Notes: a model not told the origin generated them from the letters alone. A stretch of DNA of 64,000 bases from an uncultured Bacteroidota bacterium (GCA_902526075.1 CABZJM010000006.1:1-64000), one strand, 5' to 3'. Shown: positions 1-9,037, counted from the stretch's first letter. Numbers and translations are program-made.

Positions 1-1617
1 ATGCCTGTGAGATATGAGGATGAAAGGGTTGGATGGTTCACGTTAAATAAGATAAATTACAGTTCTGAAAAATTAAAATCTGACAGTTACAATATTGTCA
101 GAAAGTGGAGACTTGTACCATCTGACATAGATGCCTATAATCGTGGTGAATTGGTTGAACCCATAAAACCGATAATTTATTATTTAGACCCAGGCACGCC
201 GATGAAGTGGAGAAAATATTTTAAGATGGGAATTGAGGACTGGAATAGTGCTTTTGAAAAAGCAGGTTTTAAAAATGCCATAATAGCTAAAGACCCCCCT
301 AGCAAAGAAGAAGACCCAAATTTTAGCCCTGAAGATATTAGATACTCAACCGTTAGATATGTTGCATCAACTACCAGAAATGCTATGGGGCCAAGTGTTT
401 CCGATCCAAGAACAGGTGAGATAATTGAAAGTGATATTGTTTGGTACCACAACCATTTGAGATCTTACAGAAACCGATACCTTTTGGAAACAGGAGCAGC
501 AAATCCTAGTGCAAGAACACTATTTACCCCAGAAAAAGAAATTGGTGAAATGATGAGACAAGTCATTGCACATGAAATTGGACATGCTTTAGGATTGCCA
601 CACAATATGAAAGCAAGTAGTGCTTACCCAGTTGATTCATTAAGATCTGGGGATTTTACTCAAAAGTTTGGTATTGCAACTACTATAATGGATTATGCTA
701 GATATAATTATGTTGCTCAGCCTGGTGATGAAAACATCAGATTTATAAGACAGCTAGGGCCCTATGACGATTACTCGATAGAATGGGGTTATAGATATTT
801 TGGTAAGAGTCCAGAACAAGAAAAAGAAATTCTTAAAAACTTTGTTGATGAAAAATCATTAAATCCAATGTATATGTTTGGCGGATATGGAAACGATCCA
901 AATTCTCAAACAGAAAATATCGGTGATGACCCAGTTAAAGCTAGTGTGTATGGCATCAGTAATTTAAAAATAGTTACAAAAAACTTAAAAGAATGGACAA
1001 CAGAACCCAAAGAAAATTATAATGAACTTGACGAACTTTACGGAGAATTAATAGGAGTATATAGAAGGTATATTTATCATGTACTAAACCTAGTGGGTGG
1101 TATTTATGACACCCCTCACAATGAAAATCAAAAAGGTGTTGTAAGGTATGTAAATGTTGATGTTGATAAACAAATGGAAGCTCTAAATTTCATGGAAAAA
1201 AACCTTTGGAATACTCAAAGCTGGCTAATGGATAAAAGCTTGATTTCTCAAATAAAAGCTGAAGGGGTTTTGGGTTCACTTCAGGGCTTACAGCTCAGTG
1301 CATTTAATAGAATATTAAGTGTAAGTAAACTTAATAGAATGTTATCGGCAAGAGAATCTTTAGAAGGTGACCCCCTTTCAGTTCAAGGATTAATTGATAA
1401 TTTATTTGAAACAATTGTAAAAAAACCTGAAAATCCCGATCTGTCTGAGCAAACATTGCAAATACATTTTACACAAAGAATTGACGAACTAATGAGTGAA
1501 GAAAAATTAAATCCAAGTATTAAAAGTTTTTTATTAGACACCAAAAACAAGATTCATAAACTTGCTAAAAGAAAGGGCGGTTCTCATTACAAATATTTAA
1601 AATCTATAAGTGAATAA
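1..1617 (+). CDS. Zinc-dependent metalloprotease, 3' part (DUF5117/DUF5118-type)
   Basis: This is the C-terminal 538 residues of a large gluzincin-like metalloprotease of the family common in Bacteroidetes, probably exported and acting on extracellular protein or peptides. The metzincin-type zinc motif HExxHxxGxxH is visible as HEIGHALGLPH at residues 191-201, with H191, H195 and H201 as predicted zinc ligands and E192 as the catalytic base. It is followed by the conserved MDYARYNYVAQ segment. Family members are usually about 800 residues or more and begin with a signal peptide. The first codon here falls exactly on the window edge and the opening residues (PVRYEDERVGWF) are an internal family motif, so the gene is truncated by the window rather than broken. 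Confidence 0.88.
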   Translation: MPVRYEDERVGWFTLNKINYSSEKLKSDSYNIVRKWRLVPSDIDAYNRGELVEPIKPIIYYLDPGTPMKWRKYFKMGIEDWNSAFEKAGFKNAIIAKDPPSKEEDPNFSPEDIRYSTVRYVASTTRNAMGPSVSDPRTGEIIESDIVWYHNHLRSYRNRYLLETGAANPSARTLFTPEKEIGEMMRQVIAHEIGHALGLPHNMKASSAYPVDSLRSGDFTQKFGIATTIMDYARYNYVAQPGDENIRFIRQLGPYDDYSIEWGYRYFGKSPEQEKEILKNFVDEKSLNPMYMFGGYGNDPNSQTENIGDDPVKASVYGISNLKIVTKNLKEWTTEPKENYNELDELYGELIGVYRRYIYHVLNLVGGIYDTPHNENQKGVVRYVNVDVDKQMEALNFMEKNLWNTQSWLMDKSLISQIKAEGVLGSLQGLQLSAFNRILSVSKLNRMLSARESLEGDPLSVQGLIDNLFETIVKKPENPDLSEQTLQIHFTQRIDELMSEEKLNPSIKSFLLDTKNKIHKLAKRKGGSHYKYLKSISE

Positions 1618-1619
1618 AT

Positions 1620-1709
1620 ATGGAATGGTATAAAAAAAATAGAAAGTATTTTTACGCATTAGTGATCTGCTGGTTTCTTTACAGATTGATTACATCAATG
1701 ATGTACTAA
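1620..1709 (+). CDS. Possible 29-residue membrane peptide
   Basis: A short reading frame begins 2 bases after the metalloprotease stop and encodes one hydrophobic segment (YFYALVICWFLYRLITSMMY) after a basic start (MEWYKKNRK). The positive-inside charge pattern fits a small inner-membrane protein translated from the same message. No family is recognised, and a frame this short could be chance. Confidence 0.3.
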   Translation: MEWYKKNRKYFYALVICWFLYRLITSMMY

Positions 1710-1710
1710 T

Positions 1711-2028
1711 TTAATCCAACATATACCTGATTGCTAGTGAACTCTTAGAAAATGAAATCTTTAGTTCGTTTTGCCTTTCTCTGGAGCTCTTAATTTTGAG
1801 TGAAAGATAGTTAGTGTTCGCAAATTTATTTATCAAATCATTTAATGGCCCACTTGGCAATATATTTTTTTTCTCTTTTTTATAAAAAATATCATTTAAT
1901 CGAAATTGAAAATTATTTTGATTTTTAAATTCGTCAAATGATATATTTTTAAATTCATCAAATTGAAGATTGTTATTCGAAAATGAAGTTAAACTGAATA
2001 ATAATAAAAAGGCTACTGAACGATACAT
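1711..2028 (-). CDS. Small exported protein of unknown function
   Basis: A 105-residue protein with a signal-peptide-like start (MYRSVAFLLLFSLTSFSNNN), so probably exported to the periplasm. After it come two near-identical short units, FDEFKNISFDEFKNQ (about residues 24-38), and a lysine-rich C-terminal half. I do not recognise a family. It is convergent with the metalloprotease and lies just downstream of another minus-strand gene of unknown function, with which it may share a transcript. Composition is AT-rich like the neighbours. The signal peptide supports a real gene. Confidence 0.5.
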   Translation of the reverse strand: MYRSVAFLLLFSLTSFSNNNLQFDEFKNISFDEFKNQNNFQFRLNDIFYKKEKKNILPSGPLNDLINKFANTNYLSLKIKSSRERQNELKISFSKSSLAIRYMLD

Positions 2029-2048
2029 GTTGAAAGATAAAAAATAAT

Positions 2049-2570
2049 TTACAATTCAGGATTTTCTTTTTTTGAATAGTCTACTTTCCAAAGACCTATT
2101 CTATACATGTAAGGACTTCTGAAAACTAATTTATCTGGATACTCAACTTCTCTTTGTTTAATAATAGATATTATTTTTTTGATATTCTTTGAGCTAAGCA
2201 CATTATTTTTTTGAATCCTTAAGCATACTTTATCATTAAAATCAACAAACCAAATTGTTTCCTGTCTTTCCTCTTTTCCATATCTATCTTTAGTAACTTC
2301 AGTTACATTTATGAAATGTTTAATATCACTCCAGGATTTTACATTGTATTTGACATTTGGAAAGAATAAAGACTTTGAAATACCATTAGAATTTACTGTT
2401 ACCCTAAACAAACTTAGATTTATTAATATAAATAATATTGGCAATAAAAATTCAATATTATCTAATATTTGGATCTCTCCATCATATTGTAGTCTTATTA
2501 TAAAATAAATTATACCTATGGAAAACATTGTTCCAACAAAATTCAGCTTTAATGTTGATGTATCTCTCAT
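2049..2570 (-). CDS. Membrane protein with PH-like C-terminal domain, unknown function
   Basis: A 173-residue protein with two predicted membrane segments (about residues 8-25 and 40-56) and a soluble tail containing SNGISKSLFFPNVKYNVKSWSDIKHF. That layout, two helices then a beta-rich domain with a G-I-x-K strand, is typical of small bacterial PH-domain or YdbT-like membrane proteins. This is inferred from layout only. The start is the first ATG after a stop. It stands alone upstream of the exported 105-residue protein on the same strand. Confidence 0.55.
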   Translation of the reverse strand: MRDTSTLKLNFVGTMFSIGIIYFIIRLQYDGEIQILDNIEFLLPILFILINLSLFRVTVNSNGISKSLFFPNVKYNVKSWSDIKHFINVTEVTKDRYGKEERQETIWFVDFNDKVCLRIQKNNVLSSKNIKKIISIIKQREVEYPDKLVFRSPYMYRIGLWKVDYSKKENPEL

Positions 2571-2711
2571 TGTATAATAAAATTACAAATATCCCAGCAA
2601 TACTGTGAATATTAAAATAAGAAATAATCCCTACTGTCCTTTTTTCTAAAAAATTAATTATAATTTTTTTATTAAATTGTTATAACTAACTATTTAATAT
2701 CCAAAACGATA

Positions 2712-2807
2712 ATGGGCTATAAAAATGATGTTTTTTTATATCTATGGATTGTGCTTATTATATATGCGATTCTTTATTCATTTTATAAAAATTACATAAA
2801 AAAATAA
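2712..2807 (+). CDS. Possible 31-residue membrane peptide upstream of the PepSY gene
   Basis: The frame encodes MGYKND followed by one hydrophobic helix (VFLYLWIVLIIYAILYSFY) and a lysine-rich end. It sits 36 bases before the PepSY membrane protein on the same strand. One helix with flanking charges fits a membrane microprotein that could accompany the PepSY protein. The assignment rests on hydrophobicity and position only. Confidence 0.35.
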   Translation: MGYKNDVFLYLWIVLIIYAILYSFYKNYIKK

Positions 2808-2843
2808 TTTTGATTTTTTTTAGATGTTTTAATACCAAATAAT

Positions 2844-3539
2844 ATGAATAGAAAAATTTCGCATAAAATTAGAAGAGCTCATAGGTATTTAGGGCTTTTT
2901 TTAGGATTACAATTTTTAATGTGGACAATTAGTGGATTGTATTTTAGCTGGACTAATCTTGATGAAATCCATGGTGACCAATTTAAAAATCTTGATTATC
3001 AACCAATGGCTTTTGAGGATTTGATTAGTCCTTCTGAGATTAATCATTCTGATGCGATTAAAACTATTGATATCCGCGATATAAAAAAGAAGCCTTTTTA
3101 TTTAATAAATGGGTCTTATTTATATAATGCAAAAACCGGTGAACATAAAAAGACGATTTCAAAGGAAGATGCTATCTATATCGCAAATAATCACATGAAA
3201 GAGGGCTTAGAAATATCAAGTATTGAAAGAATATATGAAGTTGGAAAACACCACGAGTACAGAGAAAAACTTCTACCTGCTTATGTTATTAATTATATAT
3301 CAGATGTAAATTTAAAAGCATATATCTCCATAGAAAATGCCAAATTTCAAACAGTAAGACACAGAGATTGGAGGTGGTTTGATATCTTATGGATGACACA
3401 TACTATGGACTATGAAGGAAGAGATGACTTTAATAATACAGTGCTGAGAATATTTTCACTATTGGGCCTTATAACTGTATTTAGTGGATTTTCTTTATGG
3501 TTTGTATCTTCGCCAACTGTAAGAAAATTTTTAAAGTGA
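2844..3539 (+). CDS. PepSY-associated transmembrane protein
   Basis: A 231-residue protein of the PepSY-TM class, whose members are often linked to iron uptake or membrane redox reactions. The N-terminus shows the family pattern RRAHRYLGLFLGLQFLMWTI followed by SGLYFSW in the first membrane helix. A PepSY-like periplasmic region (about residues 95-150) follows, then HRDWRWFDILWMTHTMDYEGRDDF and a second helix near residues 205-222. The HRYLG and MTHT histidines are the conserved ones that could bind haem. The stop overlaps the GTG start of the monooxygenase by three bases (GTGA), so the two are translationally coupled and probably act together in a membrane-linked redox process. Confidence 0.8.
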   Translation: MNRKISHKIRRAHRYLGLFLGLQFLMWTISGLYFSWTNLDEIHGDQFKNLDYQPMAFEDLISPSEINHSDAIKTIDIRDIKKKPFYLINGSYLYNAKTGEHKKTISKEDAIYIANNHMKEGLEISSIERIYEVGKHHEYREKLLPAYVINYISDVNLKAYISIENAKFQTVRHRDWRWFDILWMTHTMDYEGRDDFNNTVLRIFSLLGLITVFSGFSLWFVSSPTVRKFLK

Positions 3540-4978
3540 AAAATTATACTGATATTATTATTGTTGGTGCAGGTCTATCGGGTGTAGGCGCGGCGTGTCA
3601 TTTGGAGAGAAAAAATCCTGAGAAATCATATGTGATTTTCGAAGCAAGAGAAGAATTAGGTGGTACTTGGAGTCTATTTAAATATCCTGGCATAAGATCA
3701 GACTCTGACATGTATACATTTGGTTTTTCATTTAAAACTTGGGACAACCCAAAGTCTTTTGCAGATGCTCCAAATATTTTAAAATATTTAAATGAGGCAG
3801 CAAATGAATATAGAATAAAAGATAAAATTAAATACCAAACTAAAGTAATAAAAGCAAACTTTGACACTCAAAATAAAATATGGTCAATAACCACAATTAA
3901 CAAAGTTGGAAGTGAGGAAATATACCATTCTCGATTTCTCTTTTCTTGTACAGGATATTATAATTATGATAAAGGTTATACCCCTGACTATAATGGGATT
4001 GAGAGCTATGAAGGAGAAATCATACATCCACAACATTGGCCTGAAAATTTGGATTACAAAAATAAGCGGGTTGTGGTAATCGGTAGTGGAGCTACAGCAG
4101 TAACAATTGTTCCTGAAATGGCTTATGAAACATCAGAAATTACAATGCTTCAAAGGTCTCCAACCTACGTAGGTGCTTTTCCTAACAAGGATAAATATGC
4201 TGAATTATTTAAAAAATATTTTGCAAAAAAAGTTGCCCATAAGCTCATAAGATTTAAAAATATATTTGTTCAAATTTTATTTTTTCAGGCATGCAAAATC
4301 TGGCCTAACTATGTGAAAAAATTATTGGTAAAAGCTGCTCAAAGAAAATTAGGTAATTTTCCAGCTAAGCCTCATTTTGAGCCAAATTATAACCCATGGG
4401 ATCAAAGATTTTGTGTGGCGCCTGATGGAAATTTATTTAGAGTCATTCGAGAAGGTAGAGCAAATGTTATTACTGATAAAATTGATTCATTTGATAAAAA
4501 GGGGATAAAACTAGTATCTGGTAAAATTTTAGAAGCCGATATAATTATTAGTGCAACAGGTTTGAAGCTTCTAGCTTTTGGAGGGTCAAAAATCAGCATT
4601 GATAACAGTCCTTATAATCCATCTGATGCAATAACTTATAAAGGGCTGATGCTTAGTGGATTACCAAATTGTATCTTTTTTGCCGGATATACCAATGCGT
4701 CCTGGACATTAAAAAGTGACTTAACAAGTGAATATGCAAGTAGGCTATTTAATTTAATGGACAAGAAAAATTATTCTTTCTTTATGCCTAAGATTGAAAA
4801 TCAAAACATGAATATTTCCCCCTTACTAAATCTTAATTCTGGATATATTCACAGGTCATCTCACCTATTTCCAAAACAAGGGTCTAAATTACCTTGGAAA
4901 TTATATCAAAATTATTTTTTTGATTATACAATGCTTAGAATTAATAAAATAAAAGACAAAAACTTAATACTTAACTGA
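3536..4978 (+). CDS. Flavin-containing monooxygenase, Baeyer-Villiger type
   Basis: An FAD- and NAD(P)H-dependent oxygenase of about 480 residues. The FAD Rossmann motif GAGLSG is at residues 11-16, followed by GGTWSLFKYPGIRSDSDMYT, a strong BVMO signature. A fingerprint close to FxGxxxHxxxWP is seen as YEGEIIHPQHWP, and a second dinucleotide motif GSGATA begins near residue 183. Substrates of relatives are ketones, sulfides or amines, and the substrate here cannot be read. I chose GTG at 3536 because it places the first Rossmann strand (TDIIIVGAG) directly at the N-terminus and overlaps the PepSY stop. An ATG at 3497 would add residues unlike the family. Confidence 0.82.
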   Translation: MKNYTDIIIVGAGLSGVGAACHLERKNPEKSYVIFEAREELGGTWSLFKYPGIRSDSDMYTFGFSFKTWDNPKSFADAPNILKYLNEAANEYRIKDKIKYQTKVIKANFDTQNKIWSITTINKVGSEEIYHSRFLFSCTGYYNYDKGYTPDYNGIESYEGEIIHPQHWPENLDYKNKRVVVIGSGATAVTIVPEMAYETSEITMLQRSPTYVGAFPNKDKYAELFKKYFAKKVAHKLIRFKNIFVQILFFQACKIWPNYVKKLLVKAAQRKLGNFPAKPHFEPNYNPWDQRFCVAPDGNLFRVIREGRANVITDKIDSFDKKGIKLVSGKILEADIIISATGLKLLAFGGSKISIDNSPYNPSDAITYKGLMLSGLPNCIFFAGYTNASWTLKSDLTSEYASRLFNLMDKKNYSFFMPKIENQNMNISPLLNLNSGYIHRSSHLFPKQGSKLPWKLYQNYFFDYTMLRINKIKDKNLILN

Positions 4979-5001
4979 TAAAAAATAAAATTGAAACAAC
5001 T

Positions 5002-6339
5002 ATGAAAAATTTATATAAACTTCTATTATGTGCATTCTTAATGGCATGTGGTTCAGATGAAGATTCTGGAAATGACAATGTAATTAATTTACCTGCTACT
5101 ATTTCAACCAATGTTAATTCCTTATCATTTGAGAATACAATGGTAACACAGGTTTCTGATTCTCAAGTTATAATCATAAGTGCTGAAAACACTACATCTG
5201 AATTGAATATCAGTTCGCCAACTGGTTATGAAATATCAACCGATAATAACTCGTTCTCCAATGATATTTCTTTTGTACCAGAGATTTCAAATGAAATATA
5301 TGTTCGTTTTAGACCATCTGACGCCACCAACTATTATTCAACACTTGTTATATCATCAAATGAGATTGACAATAATATAAATATTAATTTATTTGGTGTT
5401 GGTACTCCGATGATTTACAATTACCAAGCATTTCAAAATCAATCTTTGGGTTATGGAGGAGGATTTAATCAATCCGCTAGTCAAGTGTTTAATTTACATG
5501 ATGATTTATCGAATGTCCAAGAAATAAAAATGTATCTGCAAATTGATTGCCCATCAACTGGATGTGATGATTGGGATCGCTTTGCTAATGTAAAAGTTAA
5601 AGATCAAAGTACAGGTAACTGGTATGAAATAGCTAGGTATATTACTCCCTACTGGGTGGGAACCCAACAATTACAAAGAGGACTTGAATTTGACGTCACT
5701 GATTTTAAAATGCTTTTAAAAGATAGTGCTGAGCTGAGGATATATATAGAAAATTGGACAGCAAAAGCTGATATTGTTAGTATTGATTTTGATTATATCG
5801 TTGGTACCCCTGACTATGAAAATTATACTATTTCAGAAGTTCTAAATCTTCATTCAAACTCTATCAGTGGTGTTCCATATGGCGTTACTCACAACCTAGA
5901 TTTAGAAAAATCAATTCAAATTCCAAGTGATTCAGAAAGTATAGAATTTAGAACAATTATATCTGGATGGGGACATGCGACTCCTTATGATGATGACGGA
6001 AGACCTTGTGCTGAATGGTGTTATAGAACTCATGATATTAAAATTAACGGAGGAAATACATTTCAGCACAATCTAGGGCCAATAGGATGTGCAGCTAACC
6101 CTATTAGTAATCAAAGTCCAGGAAACTGGATGCCTGATCGTGCAGGCTGGTGCCCAGGAATGGCTGTTCCTGTTAGAATGAACAGTCTAGATTCAAGCTT
6201 TAGTGGTTCTACAATTTCATTTGAATATGATTTTGAAGATTGGACAAGTGATGGCGCTGGAGGAAATGCTTTCTATGCTATATCAACTTATATAGTTGTT
6301 AAAAGTAATTCAGAAATCACTTCTGCAATTGTTGATTAA
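5002..6339 (+). CDS. PNGase F-like peptide-N-glycosidase, lipoprotein form
   Basis: A predicted amidase that removes intact N-glycans from glycoprotein asparagine. The N-terminus is a lipobox (AFLMAC, Cys16), so it should be anchored at the cell surface or periplasm. Residues about 40-130 form an Ig-like beta domain. Residues about 135-440 match the two-domain PNGase F fold closely, including CDDWDRFANV, YITPYWVGT, ISGWGHATPYD, CAEWCYRTH, NQSPGNW and PDRAGWCPGMAVP. The catalytic or active-site acids of Elizabethkingia PNGase F (D60, E118, E206 in mature numbering) correspond to D192, E250 and E338, all present. The classic enzyme is secreted and lacks the extra Ig-like domain and lipid anchor. 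Confidence 0.9.
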   Translation: MKNLYKLLLCAFLMACGSDEDSGNDNVINLPATISTNVNSLSFENTMVTQVSDSQVIIISAENTTSELNISSPTGYEISTDNNSFSNDISFVPEISNEIYVRFRPSDATNYYSTLVISSNEIDNNININLFGVGTPMIYNYQAFQNQSLGYGGGFNQSASQVFNLHDDLSNVQEIKMYLQIDCPSTGCDDWDRFANVKVKDQSTGNWYEIARYITPYWVGTQQLQRGLEFDVTDFKMLLKDSAELRIYIENWTAKADIVSIDFDYIVGTPDYENYTISEVLNLHSNSISGVPYGVTHNLDLEKSIQIPSDSESIEFRTIISGWGHATPYDDDGRPCAEWCYRTHDIKINGGNTFQHNLGPIGCAANPISNQSPGNWMPDRAGWCPGMAVPVRMNSLDSSFSGSTISFEYDFEDWTSDGAGGNAFYAISTYIVVKSNSEITSAIVD

Positions 6340-6345
6340 AATGAT

Positions 6346-6501
6346 TTAGCTATCCCCAAAATAAAAAGAGGCTATAATCAAGGAAACAAGCATTATAAGG
6401 ATTAAAAAAATTATAATCCTTGTTTTGCGTTTTTCTTCTTTGCTTCCAGTATTTTTTAAGTCTATTTTTCCATTTGATGTGATACTCGAGTAATCTCTCA
6501 T
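6346..6501 (-). CDS. Small single-pass membrane protein (51 aa)
   Basis: A polar N-terminal half (MRDYSSITSNGKIDLKNTGS, then KEEKRKTR) is followed by one long hydrophobic helix (IIIFLILIMLVSLIIASFYF). The change from charged linker to helix is what a small tail-anchored or single-pass protein looks like. It ends 7 bases past the convergent PNGase F-like stop and lies 19 bases downstream of another small membrane protein on the same strand, so the pair may be co-transcribed. No family is recognised. Confidence 0.5.
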   Translation of the reverse strand: MRDYSSITSNGKIDLKNTGSKEEKRKTRIIIFLILIMLVSLIIASFYFGDS

Positions 6502-6520
6502 TCATTGAAATATTTTAAAA

Positions 6521-6703
6521 TTAAAAAGTATCCCATTTATTTTTTATCATTAGGCTAAGACTAGCATTAATTAAAATTAATGAAATTGTTCCGGTCAAAA
6601 CCCAGCTTGTATTTTCATATTTAGAAATCACTGCTTCTCCAAAAATACATAGTCCAGTAGAAAATAAAATCAGACCAATTAAGGCTAACGTGTATCGTTT
6701 CAT
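6521..6703 (-). CDS. Small two-helix membrane protein (60 aa)
   Basis: Two hydrophobic segments (LALIGLILFSTGLCIFG and WVLTGTISLILINASLSLMI) joined by a short polar loop, with a basic start MKRY. The layout resembles many two-helix hypothetical proteins of flavobacteria. It is the likely first gene of a two-gene minus-strand unit with the 51-residue protein. The 193 bases before the next gene show nothing I can name. Confidence 0.5.
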   Translation of the reverse strand: MKRYTLALIGLILFSTGLCIFGEAVISKYENTSWVLTGTISLILINASLSLMIKNKWDTF

Positions 6704-6896
6704 TATTCAGAATTTTTTTTTAATTCCCATATCACTAGAAGACTCCAAATCACTCCAAATGTGGGGTCTTTATATAGCATAAAACCACTGTCTAAACGAA
6801 TTAAAATCAGTAGTATTAATTTTCACCCAGGAAAACCCTTTTACTAAAAAACCTTTTTTTCATGATTACAATTTACAATAATTTAAAAAGACCTAA

Positions 6897-8015
6897 ATGT
6901 CTGCATTTGTTTTATTAAATTTGGGTAATTATTTATTCCTATTGGAACTTTTAATACTTTATATTTTTCTTACTATCAGCCTATCTTTTTTATGCTCCAT
7001 TCTGGAGGCTGTATTACTAAGTATAAATACTACATTTATAAAAATTGAGATAAAAGAAGGCAAAAAATATGCTAAAACTTTATCCAACCTAAAGAATTCA
7101 ATCGACGAACCTCTGATAATTATTTTAACCCTGAACACAATAGCCCACACAGTTGGAGCAATCTTAGTTGGGGTTCAGGCTAAAGTAGCTTATGCTGAGC
7201 TAAATTTAGAAAACACTTTTTTCTCAGGTGGAATTTCAGATGAAGTTTTAGTAGGGTTTGTTTCTACAGTAATGACTATTATGATTTTACTTTTTTCAGA
7301 AATTATTCCAAAAACTATTGGTGCTAAGTATTGGAATAGTTTAGCTAGATTCACAACTATTTTTCTTTCGTCCATAATTCCTATTTTCAAATACTCTGGA
7401 ATTTTATGGATTCTTCAAGCATTTACAAAATCTATTGGTGCATCAAAAAAAGAACTTTTTTTAAAGAGGGAGGATATTTCAACTATTGCAGAAATTGCAA
7501 AAGAGGAAGGCATAATTGGTAAAAAAGACTCAAACTTTATCAAGAATATTGTGAAGCTTAGAAATGTAAGTGTAAAAGAAATTATGACTCCTTCTTCGGT
7601 GATGGTTACAGCAGATCAGAATTCGACAATTAATGAATTTTATCAAAAAAACCCTGAGTTAGTGTTTTCAAGAATTCCAATTTTAAACAAAAATATGATT
7701 GAGGCTTATGTTCTAAAGGATACCATTTTGGAAAGCATAATAAATAACAAAGGAGATTTTAAATTAAAAGAAATTAAAAGGCCAATAATTATTTCTGCTG
7801 AAGGCACAAAAATTCCAAAACTTTTTGACAAACTATTAAAAAAACGTGAACATATTTCACTGGTAGTTGATGGTGAAAAAAATACTATTGGAATTGTCAC
7901 ACTGGAAGATATAATTGAGACTATTTTAGGTTATGAAATTGTTGATGAAACAGATATGGTTGATGACATGCAGTTACTAGCAAAAAAAATAAGTTCAAAT
8001 GGTGGTAAAGAGTAG
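6897..8015 (+). CDS. CNNM (DUF21) and CBS-domain membrane protein, CorC/TlyC family
   Basis: A 372-residue protein of the 'hemolysin'/CNNM family, associated with Mg2+ or Co2+ handling rather than lysis. Residues about 1-195 carry the DUF21 membrane region with several helices, including SFLCSILEAVLLSI and the family motif LLFSEIIPKTIGAKYWN. After it comes a short acidic helix region (KREDISTIAEIAKEEGIIG), then a CBS pair from about residue 218 (VKEIMTPSSVM) to 345 (IGIVTLEDIIETILG EIVDE). The CorC C-terminal domain seen in longer homologues is absent. It stands alone with no linked transporter genes. Confidence 0.85.
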   Translation: MSAFVLLNLGNYLFLLELLILYIFLTISLSFLCSILEAVLLSINTTFIKIEIKEGKKYAKTLSNLKNSIDEPLIIILTLNTIAHTVGAILVGVQAKVAYAELNLENTFFSGGISDEVLVGFVSTVMTIMILLFSEIIPKTIGAKYWNSLARFTTIFLSSIIPIFKYSGILWILQAFTKSIGASKKELFLKREDISTIAEIAKEEGIIGKKDSNFIKNIVKLRNVSVKEIMTPSSVMVTADQNSTINEFYQKNPELVFSRIPILNKNMIEAYVLKDTILESIINNKGDFKLKEIKRPIIISAEGTKIPKLFDKLLKKREHISLVVDGEKNTIGIVTLEDIIETILGYEIVDETDMVDDMQLLAKKISSNGGKE

Positions 8016-8056
8016 CAATTTTATCTATATTTAATTATTACCAAAAATTATTTACC

Positions 8057-8542
8057 ATGAAAAAAATAATCTATTCAATATTAATTAGTGCTTTTATTTT
8101 CTCATGTAATTTTGAGAGTGATTCTGCTGTAAATCAATCTTTTGAAGAAAATTCAAAAACAATGCAAGCACTTTTAACCAGCTATGCAAATGAGGATGTA
8201 GACTATTCTCGATTTTCCGAGGATGCGGTATTCAGAGGAACTCTACTAGGGGCTCCTGATACAATAAGACTAGATCAAATCAAAGCAATTCATAAAGACT
8301 TTTTTGCGAAGTATGATGTAAAACATATGGCCCCCTTTAATTTTCTACAGGGTGTAAATCCAGAAACTGGTGAGTCTGACGGATCTGTTAGATTTTACTA
8401 CGACATGCAAGTTACTAACTCATCAAACGGAAAATCTGTTGTTATTCCAATCTATGAATCATTTGACTTTGATAATGAAGGGAAAGCGATATATATTCAA
8501 TGGTATTGCGATTGGACAGCATCGATATCATCACTTGAATAA
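8057..8542 (+). CDS. NTF2/SnoaL-like lipoprotein
   Basis: A 161-residue protein with a lipobox ending at Cys17 (SAFIFSC), so a predicted lipoprotein. The rest has the length and pattern of an NTF2-like alpha/beta cone: an N-terminal helix (MQALLTSYANEDVDYSRFSED), then LLGAPDTIRLDQIKAIHKDFFAKYD and a beta-rich C-terminus ending in WYCDWTASI. Such proteins bind small molecules or act as unknown enzymes, and no catalytic site is evident. A strong terminator follows directly. A second NTF2-like lipoprotein lies at about 23 kb. Confidence 0.65.
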   Translation: MKKIIYSILISAFIFSCNFESDSAVNQSFEENSKTMQALLTSYANEDVDYSRFSEDAVFRGTLLGAPDTIRLDQIKAIHKDFFAKYDVKHMAPFNFLQGVNPETGESDGSVRFYYDMQVTNSSNGKSVVIPIYESFDFDNEGKAIYIQWYCDWTASISSLE

Positions 8543-8555
8543 AATTGTAAAAAGC

Positions 8556-8583
8556 GCCTCTTGAAATATAGAGGCCTTTTTTA
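8556..8583 (+). terminator. Rho-independent terminator
   Basis: A GCCTC/GAGGC stem with a 10-base loop is followed by a run of T, 13 bases after the NTF2-like gene. Confidence 0.75.
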
Positions 8584-8662
8584 TTGCATTCTAAAGTGAT
8601 TATATAAGCTTATTAAGTAAAGTAAAAATTATAAATCTGGTGGTATAGACCCCATAGAAAAA

Positions 8663-8866
8663 TTGATTTATTCAAATGAATATCTCCCTCCACTTTTATA
8701 TTTTGGTTCATTAGCTTGGTTAATTTATACATTTTATTACGAGGGTTATTTAGGTAAAGAAATTGAAATTTTTGCTTCTGCATATCTAAACTCTTTTTTA
8801 TCTGATGTATTTATTTTTTGGTTTATTTATATTACTTGGTTAGCTGTTAAAAATTTAAAAAAATAA
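8663..8866 (+). CDS. Small membrane protein (67 aa)
   Basis: Two hydrophobic segments (PPLLYFGSLAWLIYTFYY and FLSDVFIFWFIYITWLAVKN) separated by a polar loop. The layout recalls DUF2834-like proteins but is too short to assign. The start is a TTG because no in-frame ATG precedes the first helix, so the true start is uncertain. The stop is immediately followed by the ATG of a 42-residue membrane protein. Confidence 0.45.
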   Translation: MIYSNEYLPPLLYFGSLAWLIYTFYYEGYLGKEIEIFASAYLNSFLSDVFIFWFIYITWLAVKNLKK

Positions 8867-8995
8867 ATGAAAAAACTTAGTGCTTTCACAAAAATAGCTT
8901 TAGCCATTCTGATAGCAGGAATCATTTATGGAATTGTAAAACAATCTTGGGAAATGATAATTATGTTGGTTTATTTTTTATCCTTAGCATTTTAG
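8867..8995 (+). CDS. Small membrane protein (42 aa)
   Basis: The ATG directly follows the stop of the 67-residue membrane protein with no gap. The product has a basic N-terminus (MKKLSAFTK) and two hydrophobic stretches (IALAILIAGIIYGIV and MIIMLVYFLSLAF). The back-to-back start suggests coupled translation. The function is unknown. Confidence 0.45.
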   Translation: MKKLSAFTKIALAILIAGIIYGIVKQSWEMIIMLVYFLSLAF

Positions 8996-9037
8996 AATTA
9001 CAGGATAAAATCAAATAGATCCAACGTGCGACATTTC

